Part shown: positions 13,559-21,702 of the stretch, piece after piece
How the letters are laid out: the number at the start of each line of letters is the position of its first letter
Numbering within the stretch: position 1 is the first letter of the stretch
Assembly (NCBI GenBank): GCA_044870295.1
Contig: JBIOYQ010000165.1
Coordinates: 1 to 35,842, forward strand
Direction of reading: 5' to 3'
Source: AC-52 sp044870295
GTDB taxonomy: Bacteria; Actinomycetota; UBA4738
Length of the DNA: 35,842 nt
Notes under the pieces: model-generated
The model's database searches: none
What the model was told of the DNA's origin: nothing
The model's input: only the letters and a program-made list of their open reading frames with translations
Position numbers and translations under genes: made by a program

Positions 13559-13765
13559 GTGCCCCTGCCTGGTTGGAGCCAGGTCCGGCTCTCCCGCCGT
13601 GCGGGCTGCGGGTTCCACCGACCCCTTCTTGATCGCCTTGAGCAACCGCCGCTCGATGAAGAAGGCCATGACGGTCATACCGGCGCCCAGGACATACCGC
13701 TCGATGGCGCAGAACACACGGCTCCGCCGCTCGAGCATCCTCCGCGCCGATCGCTTCGACCGCAT
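13514..13765 (-). CDS. Small basic hypothetical protein, overlaps the USP-ABC1 gene end
   Basis: This 83-residue protein begins MRSKRSARRMLERRSRVFCA, then YVLGAGMTVMAFFIERRLLKAIKKG, and ends in a polar tail. The middle is weakly amphipathic with one short hydrophobic segment (about 25-37), so it could associate with the membrane. The family is not recognised. The ATG at 13765 lies exactly 6 nt after a TAGGCT box, like other leaderless genes in the window, which is the main support that it is real. Its last 45 bases run antisense to the 3' end of the USP-ABC1 gene, so the two transcripts overlap tail to tail. Confidence 0.6.
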   Translation of the reverse strand: MRSKRSARRMLERRSRVFCAIERYVLGAGMTVMAFFIERRLLKAIKKGSVEPAARTAGEPDLAPTRQGHLTTAPHQVGDQAEG

Positions 13766-13771
13766 GGCGTG

Positions 13772-13777
13772 AGCCTA
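13772..13777 (-). promoter_or_regulatory. -10 element TAGGCT, leaderless-type
   Basis: On the minus strand TAGGCT is followed by 6 nt (CACGCC) and the ATG at 13765. It lies just downstream of the ABC permease stop. Confidence 0.55.
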
Positions 13778-13782
13778 CCGGG

Positions 13783-14562
13783 TCAGGTGACGTCTCTGCG
13801 ACGGAACACCACCAGGGACACCAGGCCCAGCGCGATGCCGTAGGCGACCAGCAGGGCCCCGGCGCCGCCGGTGGACCGGGTGGGGCCGATCACGTTTTCC
13901 GGGTTGGCGCTGATGAACCGCACCGCGTTGCCAACCGGGAACCAGAGCTGCCACGTCGGACGGACCGCCTGGAGCAACGGCTCGACCACGGCCACGTAGC
14001 CCAGAACGACGCCGACGGCGACCGCGGTGTTGCGCGCCAGCCACGCCAGGGAGTGGCCGATGGCCGCGCCCAGGGCCGCCACCACCGCCGCTCGCAGCAG
14101 GATCACCGCGGTCCCTCGGAACCAGGCGGCGTCGACGCCCCGGGTCGTTCCCCGGAAGATGGCCGCCGGGGCGAGCGCCCCGAGCAGGACCGCTTCCGCG
14201 AGGAGCAGGGCGAGGAAGCCGAAGGCCGCGGCCACGATCGTCTTCGCGACGAGGAGTCGGATCCGGCGAGGCTCCCACGTGAGCTGGGTCGCCACCGTTC
14301 CGGCGTGCCACTCGGCGCCCGCCGAGGTCGCGCCCAGCATCACCAGCAGAAAGATGAAGAGCCCGGACAGGCCCTCGGCCACCAGCCGGTACTGCGTCAG
14401 ATGGAATGCCGGGTCCGGGATCGGCGCACCGGCGGCACGGTGCGATCGGAAGAACAGGACGATGCCGGCGATTGCCATGCCGAGCAGGGCCAGGACGCCG
14501 GCGAACCTGACCACTCGACGCGCCAAGAGGCGTCGCGTCTCGATCCCCAGCAGGGTGATCAT
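13783..14562 (-). CDS. ABC exporter permease (ABC-2 type)
   Basis: This 259-residue membrane protein pairs with the ATPase directly upstream. Hydrophobic segments occur at about 18-38, 68-85, 108-130, 145-170, 180-200 and 232-250, giving six helices, as in ABC-2 permeases. The motif TSAGAEWHAGTVATQLTWEP between helices 2 and 3 matches the coupling region of this family. The ATG at 14562 overlaps the ATPase stop by 4 nt (ATGA), so translation is coupled. The cargo is unknown; lipids, antibiotics, peptides or signal molecules are all possible. Confidence 0.88.
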   Translation of the reverse strand: MITLLGIETRRLLARRVVRFAGVLALLGMAIAGIVLFFRSHRAAGAPIPDPAFHLTQYRLVAEGLSGLFIFLLVMLGATSAGAEWHAGTVATQLTWEPRRIRLLVAKTIVAAAFGFLALLLAEAVLLGALAPAAIFRGTTRGVDAAWFRGTAVILLRAAVVAALGAAIGHSLAWLARNTAVAVGVVLGYVAVVEPLLQAVRPTWQLWFPVGNAVRFISANPENVIGPTRSTGGAGALLVAYGIALGLVSLVVFRRRDVT

Positions 14563-15503
14563 CCCGTGGGTTCCTCCGCCATCGCCGCCGGCTCGCGCGT
14601 CAGCTCGAGGAAGACGTCCTCCAGGCTGACGGATTCGGGCCGGAGCTCGGAGAGGTACAGGCCCTGGCTGGCCAGGATCTCGGTGACCCTCGACGCCTGC
14701 GTCGCGGGAAGGCGCGCCCGGACGTGGTCTCCTTCGATCTTGGCATCGATCCCCGCCGATCGGAGCGCGCTCGCCCCGGCCCGCAGGTCGTCGAGCTTCA
14801 CGATCAGCGCCTCCTCTCGTCCCCGGCTCAGGACCTCCGCAACGGGTCCCTCGGCCACGCTCCTGCCGCGCGAGAGGATGGCCACCCGGTCGCACATCTG
14901 TTGCACCTCGGCCAGCTGATGGCTCGACACGAAGACGGTCCGCCCTTCGCCTCCCAGCCTTCGCACGAGTTCGCGCACCTCTTTGATGCCGGCGGGGTCG
15001 AGGCCATTGGCCGGTTCGTCCAGGATCAGCAGCTCCGGGTCCTTGAGGAGCGCCGCGGCGATCCCCAACCTCTGCCTCATGCCCAGCGAGTACGTCCGAA
15101 CCTGGTCCTTGGCTCGGTCGGACAGGCCGACCTGTTCCAGCACGGCCTCGACGCGCTGCCCGCCGATCCCCTGGAGCCGTCCCAGCAGCTCGAGGTTGAG
15201 GCGTCCCGAGAAGCGTGGATACATCGCCGGCGTTTCGACGATCGATCCGACCCGGCCGATGACCGAGGACAGCGCGATCCGGGCGTCGGCCTCGAAGAGC
15301 TTGCACCGCCCGCTGGACGGCCGGACCAGCCCGAGGAGGCACCGGATCGTGGTGGTCTTGCCCGCCCCGTTGGGCCCGAGGAAGCCGAACACGCCGCCCC
15401 GCGGCACCGACAGATCCAGCCGATCCACCGCGACCGTCTGTCCTCCGCGGACCCGGCGGTAGACCTTGCGCAGGCCCTCGACCTCGATCACCGCGCCGTT
15501 CAT
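14559..15503 (-). CDS. ABC transporter ATP-binding protein
   Basis: This 314-residue ATPase has Walker A GPNGAGKT (43-50), signature SLGMRQ (139-144), Walker B LLILDEP (158-164) and the H-loop in FVSSHQLAEV. The C-terminal extension (about 225-310) with RVTEILASQGLYLSELRPES and SLEDVFLELT is the form found in ABC-2 exporter ATPases of the CcmA/YhaQ type. It should dimerise and drive the permease encoded next. The preceding zinc-ribbon gene ends 19 nt upstream, so the three genes probably form one operon. The MNGAVIEVEGLRKVYRR start is typical of the family. Cargo is not predictable. Confidence 0.93.
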   Translation of the reverse strand: MNGAVIEVEGLRKVYRRVRGGQTVAVDRLDLSVPRGGVFGFLGPNGAGKTTTIRCLLGLVRPSSGRCKLFEADARIALSSVIGRVGSIVETPAMYPRFSGRLNLELLGRLQGIGGQRVEAVLEQVGLSDRAKDQVRTYSLGMRQRLGIAAALLKDPELLILDEPANGLDPAGIKEVRELVRRLGGEGRTVFVSSHQLAEVQQMCDRVAILSRGRSVAEGPVAEVLSRGREEALIVKLDDLRAGASALRSAGIDAKIEGDHVRARLPATQASRVTEILASQGLYLSELRPESVSLEDVFLELTREPAAMAEEPTG

Positions 15504-15522
15504 CGCGCGGCCGCCACTGGTA

Positions 15523-15921
15523 TCAGCTGGCCGGAGACGTGGTCGGGGCGTTCCGATCCTCGCCGTCCCCGATCTCGCCGTCCCCGACCTCGGCGGCCAG
15601 GAACGTCGCCAGGGACTCCGCCTCGTCGTCTGGGATCGACACCGCGAACAGAGCGCGGTCGCCGGACCAGATGGAGAGCCGGACGTGGTGGGCGGGCACC
15701 CGCACCCACCCGTCCTCGGTCATGATGTCGAACTCCTTCAGGTAGCGGCTGACGCGGAGCATCGTCCCCGGTCGGTCCTCGGGATGCACCGGGAGCGACC
15801 GGAACCATCTGGTGACCTTGGGGGCGTCTCGGGGAAGGAGCTCGGCCGGCAGGCGCGAACCGCACGCGATGCAGAACTGGTGCTCCGAAGGCTGGCCGAG
15901 ACCGCAGCGTGGGCAGTACAT
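15523..15921 (-). CDS. Zinc-ribbon protein, first gene of the ABC exporter operon
   Basis: This 132-residue protein begins with a zinc ribbon, MYCPRCGLGQPSEHQFCIAC (Cys pairs at 3/6 and 17/20), which probably binds one zinc. A basic linker and a compact domain follow (about 40-110, TEDGWVRVPAHHVRLSIWSG, then ALFAVSIPDDEAESLATFLA). The C-terminus is acidic and disordered. The ribbon-plus-small-domain plan occurs in regulators and scaffolds; a specific function cannot be given. GGGAGG lies 5 nt before the ATG at 15921, and TACAAT upstream looks like a -10 box. Because the next gene starts 19 nt further down, it probably leads the transcription unit. Confidence 0.8.
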   Translation of the reverse strand: MYCPRCGLGQPSEHQFCIACGSRLPAELLPRDAPKVTRWFRSLPVHPEDRPGTMLRVSRYLKEFDIMTEDGWVRVPAHHVRLSIWSGDRALFAVSIPDDEAESLATFLAAEVGDGEIGDGEDRNAPTTSPAS

Positions 15922-15950
15922 GCGCACCTCCCAGCGAAGGGGACGGCCGC

Positions 15951-15956
15951 ATTGTA
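15951..15956 (-). promoter_or_regulatory. -10 element TACAAT before the zinc-ribbon/ABC operon
   Basis: On the minus strand TACAAT, close to the TATAAT consensus, lies about 29 nt before the ATG at 15921, with GGGAGG between. No clear -35 box is seen. Confidence 0.5.
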
Positions 15957-16090
15957 GCCCCGACGTGCGCCGCTTCGATCGGCTGTGCCACCGGAGCAAC
16001 CGAGTCGCGGTCCGACGTTCCGCGTGCGAGGATGGCGCCTTCAGGCCCGCGGACGTTTCCCATTCGAATGGCGCGAGAAGGAGGAGAACG

Positions 16091-18037
16091 ATGCCCGGCA
16101 TGGTGCCCGAGGACGTCTATGAACTGGCAGGGGCCGGAGATCCACGCCTGTCGCCGGATGGGCGAACCGTGGCGTTCGTCTCCGTCCGCATCGACAAGGA
16201 CGCCAATGAGTATCGAAGCAACATCTGGGTCGTGCCGGTCGATGGCTCGGCTGCTCCCCGGCAGCTGACGTTCGGGCCCCGGCGCGACGCCGACCCGCGA
16301 TGGTCACCCGACGGGAAGAGCCTGGCCTTCACCTCGAAGCGCGACGGCGACACCATGCAGCTCTACGTCATCCCCGTGGGCGGCGGCGGCGAGGCCCGTC
16401 GCCTCAGCAACCTGAAGGAGGACGCGAAGCAGCCCGTCTGGTCCCCGGACGGATCGCGGATCGCCTTCGCGTCGCGAGTCCCCGACCCCGCGTACGAGGA
16501 GAAGGAGGACAAGAAGCGCGCCCCCCGCCGGATCACGAAGGCCATCTTCAAGCTCGACAACGAGGGGTGGACCCTCGACCGGCCCCACCACCTGTTCGTC
16601 GTGCCGGCCGACGGCTCCTCCGAGCCGACCCAGATCACGGACGGCGAGTGGGATGACACGAAGCCCGCATGGTCGCCCGACGGCTCCACGATCGCGTTCG
16701 TCTCGGCTCGCCACGACGACTGGGACATCGAACCCGTGAGCGACGTGTACGTGGTCCGTCCCGACGGCGGCGAGATCACCCGGGTCACCGCGACCGACGG
16801 GGCGACGGACTCACCCTCGTGGTCGCCGGACGGGTCGCTCATCGCTCATGTCTACTGGCCGGGGAAGTGGGACGACCCGCGGCACGCACAGATCGCCGTG
16901 GCGCCGGCCGGGGGCGGGGAGCGCAGGGTTCTGACGGCTTCGCTCGACCGCAACTGCAATCCCTACCCCGAGTTGCGCGAGCCGCTGTGGGACGGCGCGT
17001 CGTTGCTGTTCGGCATCGAGGACCACGGCAACACGCATCTCTACCGCGTGGCCGCGGACGGGTCGGGCCGCCCCGAGCTGGTCATCGGCGGAGAGCGGAT
17101 CATCACCGGCTTCGACGCCGTGAACGGCACCATGGTCCACGGCGCCACCACGCCGACCACGCTGTCCGAGGTCTTCGCCGGGGAGCGGCAGCTGACCACC
17201 GTGGGTGAGGCCTTCGCGGCCGGCCGTGACCTCGCGGCGCCGGAGCGGTTCACGGCGATCTCGTCCGACGGGACCGAGGTCGAGGCATGGGTCATGAAGC
17301 CGGCGGGCTTCGAGGAGGGCCAGAAATACCCGATGGTGCTGAACATCCACGGTGGGCCCTTCACCCAATATGGAAACAAGTTCTTCGACGAGTTCCAGGT
17401 GTACTCCGGTGCCGGTTACGTGGTGGTCTATTCGAATCCGCGTGGGTCCTCCGGTTACACCGAAGCATGGGGCCGGGCCATCCGGGGTCCCGTCGAGACG
17501 GGTCCAGGATGGGGGACCGTGGACTACGAGGACGTCATGGCCGTGGTGGACGAAGCGATCAAGCGCTTCGACTTCATCGACCAGGACCGGCTCGGCGTCA
17601 TGGGCGGCTCTTATGGCGGCTACATGACGTCCTGGATCGTCGGACACACCGATCGCTTCGTGTGCGCCATCTCCGAGCGGGCCGTCAACGACGTCCGATC
17701 CGAGGGCGGTGCCAGCGACATCGGACTCTGGTGGAAGTCCGTGACCGGCTGCCACTACTGGGAGGAGCCGGAGGCGATGCTGCGGATGTCGCCGGCCACC
17801 TATGCCAAGGACATCACCACGCCACTGCTCATCCTCCACTCGGATAGGGACTTCCGGTGCCCGGTCGGCCAGGCCGAGGACCTGTTCGTCAGGCTGCGAT
17901 CGATGAGGAAGGAGGTCGAATTCGTCCGGTTCCCGGAGGAGGGCCACGAGCTGTCCCGGTCGGGAAGCCCCATCCACCGCGTCATGCGGTTCGAGGTGGT
18001 CCTCGACTGGCTGAACCGGTACCTGCAGCCGCGCTGA
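16091..18037 (+). CDS. S9-family prolyl-oligopeptidase-type serine peptidase
   Basis: This 648-residue enzyme belongs to peptidase family S9 (acylaminoacyl-peptidase/dipeptidyl-peptidase type). The N-terminal beta-propeller (about 20-370) contains repeated WSPDGS-type motifs (RLSPDGR, WSPDGKSLAF, WSPDGSRIAF, WSPDGSTIAF, WSPDGSLIAH). The C-terminal alpha/beta hydrolase domain has the nucleophile S507 in GGSYGGYMTSW, the acid D587 in LHSDRDFRCPV, and H619 in EEGHELSR. The oxyanion-side HGGP motif is in NIHGGPFTQYGN. No signal peptide is seen, so it is probably cytoplasmic, degrading short peptides or removing N-terminal residues. AAGGAGG lies 6 nt before the ATG. It is convergent with the LysR gene, stop to stop separated by 6 nt. 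Confidence 0.93.
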   Translation: MPGMVPEDVYELAGAGDPRLSPDGRTVAFVSVRIDKDANEYRSNIWVVPVDGSAAPRQLTFGPRRDADPRWSPDGKSLAFTSKRDGDTMQLYVIPVGGGGEARRLSNLKEDAKQPVWSPDGSRIAFASRVPDPAYEEKEDKKRAPRRITKAIFKLDNEGWTLDRPHHLFVVPADGSSEPTQITDGEWDDTKPAWSPDGSTIAFVSARHDDWDIEPVSDVYVVRPDGGEITRVTATDGATDSPSWSPDGSLIAHVYWPGKWDDPRHAQIAVAPAGGGERRVLTASLDRNCNPYPELREPLWDGASLLFGIEDHGNTHLYRVAADGSGRPELVIGGERIITGFDAVNGTMVHGATTPTTLSEVFAGERQLTTVGEAFAAGRDLAAPERFTAISSDGTEVEAWVMKPAGFEEGQKYPMVLNIHGGPFTQYGNKFFDEFQVYSGAGYVVVYSNPRGSSGYTEAWGRAIRGPVETGPGWGTVDYEDVMAVVDEAIKRFDFIDQDRLGVMGGSYGGYMTSWIVGHTDRFVCAISERAVNDVRSEGGASDIGLWWKSVTGCHYWEEPEAMLRMSPATYAKDITTPLLILHSDRDFRCPVGQAEDLFVRLRSMRKEVEFVRFPEEGHELSRSGSPIHRVMRFEVVLDWLNRYLQPR

Positions 18038-18043
18038 TCGCAT

Positions 18044-18943
18044 TCAGTCCTGGGCCAGCTCCCTGGCAAGGTCGACGAACGCGCTGGCCCACGGGGAGGC
18101 GCTGGCGTCCATCCACGCCAGTCCGTACTCGATGGTCGGCGCCTCGATGAAGGGCCGAAACACCACGCCTGGGATGGGCAGGTCCGCCAGGTGAGTGAAA
18201 TCGGCGACCGTGATGCCCTCGCCGGCCGCGACCAGCAGCAGGTAGCTGTGCTCGTTGATGTCGAGCACCTCGACCTTCCGGGGGTGCTCGTTCCCGCCGA
18301 ACAGGACCATGTGGAGATGGTCGTAGAGCGCGCGGTTCGCGTTCCTCGGCCAGTCGAGGAAGGGCTCGCCGATCAGCTCGGCCACGGGTATCGCGGGCAT
18401 GGACGCGAAGCGATGCCCCTCCGGCACCGCCGCCAAGAGGTCGACGCTTCCCATGCGCTCGTAGCGCATCGGTGTGGGTCGATCGAAGGGGGAGTACACG
18501 AAGGCCACGTCGAGCGCATGCCGCATGAGCGCTTCGACGTGGTGCTGGATGTACCCGGGGGTGACCTCCAGCTTGACGTGGGGGTTCCTCTCCTCGAAGG
18601 CCCGTAGCAGATCCCGCATTGGCACCGGGATCTCTCGGGACAGGGTCCCGAACTTCAGCACCCCTCGCTGGCCTTCGGGAGCCAGCCGAGCACTCTCCAC
18701 CGCGCGGTCGGCCAGCTCCAGGGCCAACCGGGCATGTTGGAGGAACGCCTCGCCGGCCTCCGTCAGCTCCACTCCCCGCGTGCCTCGGATGAACAGCGGG
18801 ACCCCCACCAGGCGTTCCAGGAGTTTGATCTGTTGGGACAACCCGGGCTGCGCGATCCGGAGTCGATCCGCCGCCCTGCCGAAGTGCCGCTCCTCAGCGA
18901 CGGCCACGAAGTAGCGTAGCTGTCGCAGCTCGATCGAGTTCAA
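18044..18943 (-). CDS. LysR-family transcriptional regulator
   Basis: This 299-residue regulator has an N-terminal winged helix-turn-helix (about 1-60), IELRQLRYFVAVAEERHFGRAADRLRIAQPGLSQQIKLLE, which is the classic LysR signature. The co-inducer-binding domain follows (about 90-295), with LKFGTLSREIPVPMRDLLRAF and the second half DWPRNANRALYDHLHMVL. It should act as a tetramer controlled by a small metabolite. The TTG at 18941-18943 gives the usual family length. An in-frame TTG at 18991 would add a 16-residue extension and is less likely; no good ribosome site marks either. It is transcribed away from the TetR gene, with a 216-nt region between them. The target genes are unknown. Confidence 0.9.
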   Translation of the reverse strand: MNSIELRQLRYFVAVAEERHFGRAADRLRIAQPGLSQQIKLLERLVGVPLFIRGTRGVELTEAGEAFLQHARLALELADRAVESARLAPEGQRGVLKFGTLSREIPVPMRDLLRAFEERNPHVKLEVTPGYIQHHVEALMRHALDVAFVYSPFDRPTPMRYERMGSVDLLAAVPEGHRFASMPAIPVAELIGEPFLDWPRNANRALYDHLHMVLFGGNEHPRKVEVLDINEHSYLLLVAAGEGITVADFTHLADLPIPGVVFRPFIEAPTIEYGLAWMDASASPWASAFVDLARELAQD

Positions 18944-19159
18944 GACCCTGGTTGGCGCAATGTGGGACCATAGGCATCGCTTCTCATGCAAGAACCGACG
19001 CTTATGACCCGCGCGACGTTCGGCCCCCCGAGTGAGGTGGGGCGAATCGGCGACTCGACACGTCCATCCGCCCGCGATACGTATTGCAACGAACAGTTCA
19101 CAACGGCGCGATTGTGTCCCAGCCGGTACCGAGCGTCAAACGTTTGACGGGAGGGACGG
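18944..19159. other. Shared upstream region of the divergent LysR and TetR genes
   Basis: These 216 nt hold no credible gene. They carry the palindromic TetR operator near the right end, an 8-bp palindrome ATACGTAT at 19077-19084, and possible LysR sites, which cannot be fixed without a consensus. No unambiguous -35/-10 pair was found for either gene. Confidence 0.5.
19134..19149. promoter_or_regulatory. Perfect 16-bp palindrome, probable TetR operator
   Basis: CGTCAAACGTTTGACG is a perfect palindrome. It ends 10 nt before the ATG of the TetR gene, just before its Shine-Dalgarno GGGAGGG. Position and symmetry fit an autoregulatory operator, where bound repressor would block transcription or initiation. 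No second copy was noticed elsewhere in the window. Confidence 0.7.
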
Positions 19160-19771
19160 ATGCCACGGCCACCGGCACATGGTCGGGAAGATGTGATGGA
19201 CGCGGTCAAGGACGTGTTCTGGGACCGTGGCTACGAGGGCGCCACGATCGGCGACATCGAGGCCCGCGCCGGGGTCAATCGATCGAGCCTGTATCACGCG
19301 TACGGCGACAAGGGGGGGCTGTACTCGGCCGCGCTCGACCACTACGTGCGCTGCTTCATCGACCCGCTCCTCGGCATCATCGAAACCCCGCGCGCCGGGC
19401 TCGATGCGATCCTCGCGTTCTTCTCCGCGTTGAAGAGGTCGATCCAGGAGGGTCCTAGCTCCGGATCACGGGGATGCCTGCTGGTGAACTCCATCGCGGA
19501 GTCGGCCGGGCGCGAGGGAGAGGGGACGGAACGGGGAATCTGGTACCGCGACCGCCTGCGGATGGCATTCGCCCATGCCCTGCGTGGTGACGGTGGCCAG
19601 GGCCGGACCGACGAGATCTCACGCCGGGCCAGGCTGCTGGCCGCGGCGACGTTCGGGATCTGGCTCAGTGCCCGGATCGACCCCGGCGATGCCACCGAGC
19701 TGTGTGAAGAAATCATGGCCGAGGTCCGTTCGTGGAAGAGCTCGCCGGCCGACATCCGCCCTGGTCGGTGA
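19160..19771 (+). CDS. TetR/AcrR-family transcriptional regulator
   Basis: This 203-residue regulator has the N-terminal TetR helix-turn-helix (about 10-58), EDVMDAVKDVFWDRGYEGAT, then IGDIEARAGVNRSSLYHAYG, and a variable C-terminal ligand domain with GCLLVNSIAES and LRMAFAHALRGDG. The C-terminal domain resembles the TetR_C subgroup of repressors with a conserved GCL motif. It should bind DNA as a dimer and release on binding a small molecule. GGGAGGG lies a few nt before the ATG, and a perfect palindrome overlaps its 5' region. No efflux pump or enzyme is beside it on the same strand, so the regulon is not visible. The gene downstream (19814) has its own promoter. Confidence 0.92.
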   Translation: MPRPPAHGREDVMDAVKDVFWDRGYEGATIGDIEARAGVNRSSLYHAYGDKGGLYSAALDHYVRCFIDPLLGIIETPRAGLDAILAFFSALKRSIQEGPSSGSRGCLLVNSIAESAGREGEGTERGIWYRDRLRMAFAHALRGDGGQGRTDEISRRARLLAAATFGIWLSARIDPGDATELCEEIMAEVRSWKSSPADIRPGR

Positions 19772-19801
19772 CGCTTCCGGCCGCTTTCCCCCCACAACAC
19801 G

Positions 19802-19807
19802 TAGAGT
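19802..19807 (+). promoter_or_regulatory. -10 element TAGAGT, leaderless-type
   Basis: TAGAGT is followed by 6 nt (GAATGC) and the ATG at 19814. It indicates that the small gene is transcribed separately from the TetR gene. Confidence 0.6.
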
Positions 19808-19813
19808 GAATGC

Positions 19814-20020
19814 ATGCCGGAGAGCTATGGGAAGCGCCAGCGGGAAGGGGCGAAGGCCAAGAAGGCCGCCGAACGCGAGGACCGCCGCCTTGCCCGCAAG
19901 CAGCGTCGGGAGGGTCGAGCTGCGGGCACCGAGGAACCGTACTCGTGGCTGGCCGATCCTCCAGCCGATGAGCCGGCCCGTCGAGTGCCCGACGACGACG
20001 CCATCGCGGGCTCGGGCTAG
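19814..20020 (+). CDS. Small basic conserved hypothetical protein
   Basis: This 68-residue protein begins MPESYGKRQREGAKAKKAAE, then has an Arg/Lys/Glu-rich helix (about 8-38), and a C-terminal acidic part with EEPYSWLADPPADE. From memory, short proteins opening MPxSYGKRQRE occur in many Actinomycetota; their function is unknown. The charge distribution suggests a helix that may bind nucleic acid or the ribosome, but nothing proves it. The start is fixed by a -10 box 6 nt before the ATG. The gene converges with the damaged M1 peptidase gene. Confidence 0.75.
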   Translation: MPESYGKRQREGAKAKKAAEREDRRLARKQRREGRAAGTEEPYSWLADPPADEPARRVPDDDAIAGSG

Positions 20021-20057
20021 CTGACCCCACCGGCCGAGCTTCGCGAGGTCTGCTCGA

Positions 20058-21460
20058 TCAACCCCTGATCCGCCACCGCTTCCAGAAGCTGGTGAGATCG
20101 ATCGGCTCAGGAAGGCCGTTCGCCACCGCTTGCGCCTCCGCCTTGAAGTCCGCGGTGGTCGACCAGCCGAGGGAATGCTCGACGGCGTAGTCATGCAGGA
20201 AGGTCGCCATGACGTCCTGGCCGAACAACCTGGCCATGGCGTGCAGGGCGCAGGGACCGAGCGTGTACACCACCAGCCCGTAGTCGCCGACGTGCCGGTC
20301 CCAATACGCCATCGAGTTCGTGATGGCGGACTGACGGGAGGGGAAGTGGAGGCCAGGACAGTAGCTGCCATGGTCTCCCAGGTACACGTCGGTGGCGTAG
20401 GAGGCGAACGACTCGTCCAGCCACGGGGACAGGTATTCCTCGTCCCCGACCATGCCGAACCACCACTGGTGAGCGATCTCGTGGATCGTGACGAAGTCGC
20501 TCGGGACCTCCATGATCAGCTGCGGGTACTCCATCACCCGAACCCCGAGAAGTTCCCCAACACGACATCGAGCTCCGGGTAGGGGTACGGACCGTACGCG
20601 GCCGTGTGGCCCTCCAGCGCGTGGACGGATGAGACCTGCAGGTCGTGCGCCTCTTCGTTGGTGATGTCCGAGGGCCACCACACCCTCACCAGCACCCCGG
20701 TGCTCGTGATTCGCTGGCTCTCCCTGAACGGCGCCGACGCCCACGCGAAATCCCGCACCTGCGGGGCGTCGAACGTCGTGGTGACCTGACCATTCGGCCT
20801 GTGATGGCGCGGCGACGTGCTCAGGGCGACGCCGGTCGCGGCGATCCGGAGTTCGGGGGGAGCGGTCAGCGTTACGGTGAAGTCGCCGACCTGTGAGTAG
20901 AAGCTCTCTCCGTTGGAGGTGTAGGGCGGGAGGTGCCATCCCAGGCCGTCGTGGATGGCGAGAACGGGGATCGCGTTGCCCAAGAGCGCCATCTTCCCGA
21001 TCCTGCCGAAGCGCCAGTTCGTGTTCGGGACCACGATCGCCAGGTCGAAGGAAATCGAAGCTTGCTGGCCCTGGCCGATCGGGGCCGGGAGCGTGATGGG
21101 AAGAGCAGTGCACCCGACCTGGAGAGGCCCCGGCGTCCCACCCTGCACGTTGGTCACCTGGATCGCTTGCGAGCCTCCGCAGGACGCGTAGTTGTCCCAG
21201 AGGCGAAGCCAGATCTCGTCCAGCGAGATGTCGGCGACGTTGGTGAAGGTGATCGATTCGGTCCCGGTCCAGGTGAAGCCGTTCGCGTCGCTGGCGAGGT
21301 CGACCGTGTAGATCGGATCGGCCGGCGTTCGCTCGTTCGGGTCACCTCGCGCGGCGGCCTGGGCCGGGAGGGCCGCCAGCGTGGCGGCGATGGTGGCCGC
21401 CACCACCAGCAGCGCGGCATCTCGGACTCGCCTCGATCCGATCTCCTTCTTCCCAAGCAT
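20058..21460 (-). pseudogene. M1-family metallopeptidase split by a one-base frameshift
   Basis: Two abutting frames together encode a secreted M1 aminopeptidase-like protein of about 466 residues. The first part (20534-21460, 308 residues) has SD GGGGAGGG before its ATG, a signal peptide (ALLVVAATIAATLAALPAQA), then the N-terminal saddle domain. It ends VVLGNFSGFG followed by TGA. The second part (20058-20534, 158 residues) begins MEYPQLIMEV and has the zinc site HEIAHQWW plus the downstream Glu in WLDES at HEXXH-X18-E. M1 proteins read GxMEx here, so restoring one G at about 20536-20538 gives FGVMEYP. Stop and start overlap as TGATG. A real frameshift, coupled translation of two halves, or a base-call error in a G run are all possible. 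The C-terminal domain of longer M1 enzymes is absent. Confidence 0.8.
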
Positions 21461-21580
21461 GGGCCCTCCCCTCGCTCCGACCGGCGTGCGGCGGCCATTC
21501 TGAGGCAGCGGGCGCATTTCTTCAGCCCGCCTCCGGCGTCACGGAGCCTCGCCCAAAGGGACCCACCATGGTGTGCGATC

Positions 21581-21586
21581 TACACT
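21581..21586 (+). promoter_or_regulatory. -10-like TACACT before tRNA-Arg
   Basis: TACACT lies 9 nt before the first base of the tRNA. No -35 was fixed. The gene at 21703 may be carried on the same transcript. Confidence 0.45.
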
Positions 21587-21595
21587 GCTCCGTGA

Positions 21596-21668
21596 GCCCT
21601 CGTAGCTCAGTGGATAGAGCAACGGTTTCCTAAACCGTGTGTCGCAGGTTCGATTCCTGCCGGGGGCA
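21596..21668 (+). tRNA. tRNA-Arg(CCT), reads AGG
   Basis: This 73-nt cloverleaf has acceptor stem GCCCTCG/CGGGGGC (one G-T pair), D arm GCTC/GAGC, anticodon stem ACGGT/ACCGT and loop TTCCTAA with anticodon CCT. The T arm is GCAGG/CCTGC with loop TTCGATT, and the discriminator base is A at 21668. CCA is not encoded. It reads the codon AGG, which is minor in GC-rich genomes. A protein gene starts only 34 nt after its end. Confidence 0.95.
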
Positions 21669-21702
21669 CGAAACCTGTCGTGCTGTGCTGGAGGTGGTCT
21701 CG

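Noticed and set aside
12277..13632. A long plus-strand frame antisense-like in style over the USP-ABC1 gene.
   Set aside because: Its translation is Arg/Pro/Gly-rich with no domain, as expected of a GC-rich shadow frame; the ABC1 frame contains all motifs.
14563..15342. N-terminal extension of the ABC permease frame.
   Set aside because: It runs out of frame through the ATPase gene. The ATG at 14562 with ATGA overlap is the natural start.
16811..18043. A 410-codon minus-strand frame across the S9 peptidase gene.
   Set aside because: It mirrors the peptidase coding sequence and has no family features; the plus strand has a full catalytic triad.
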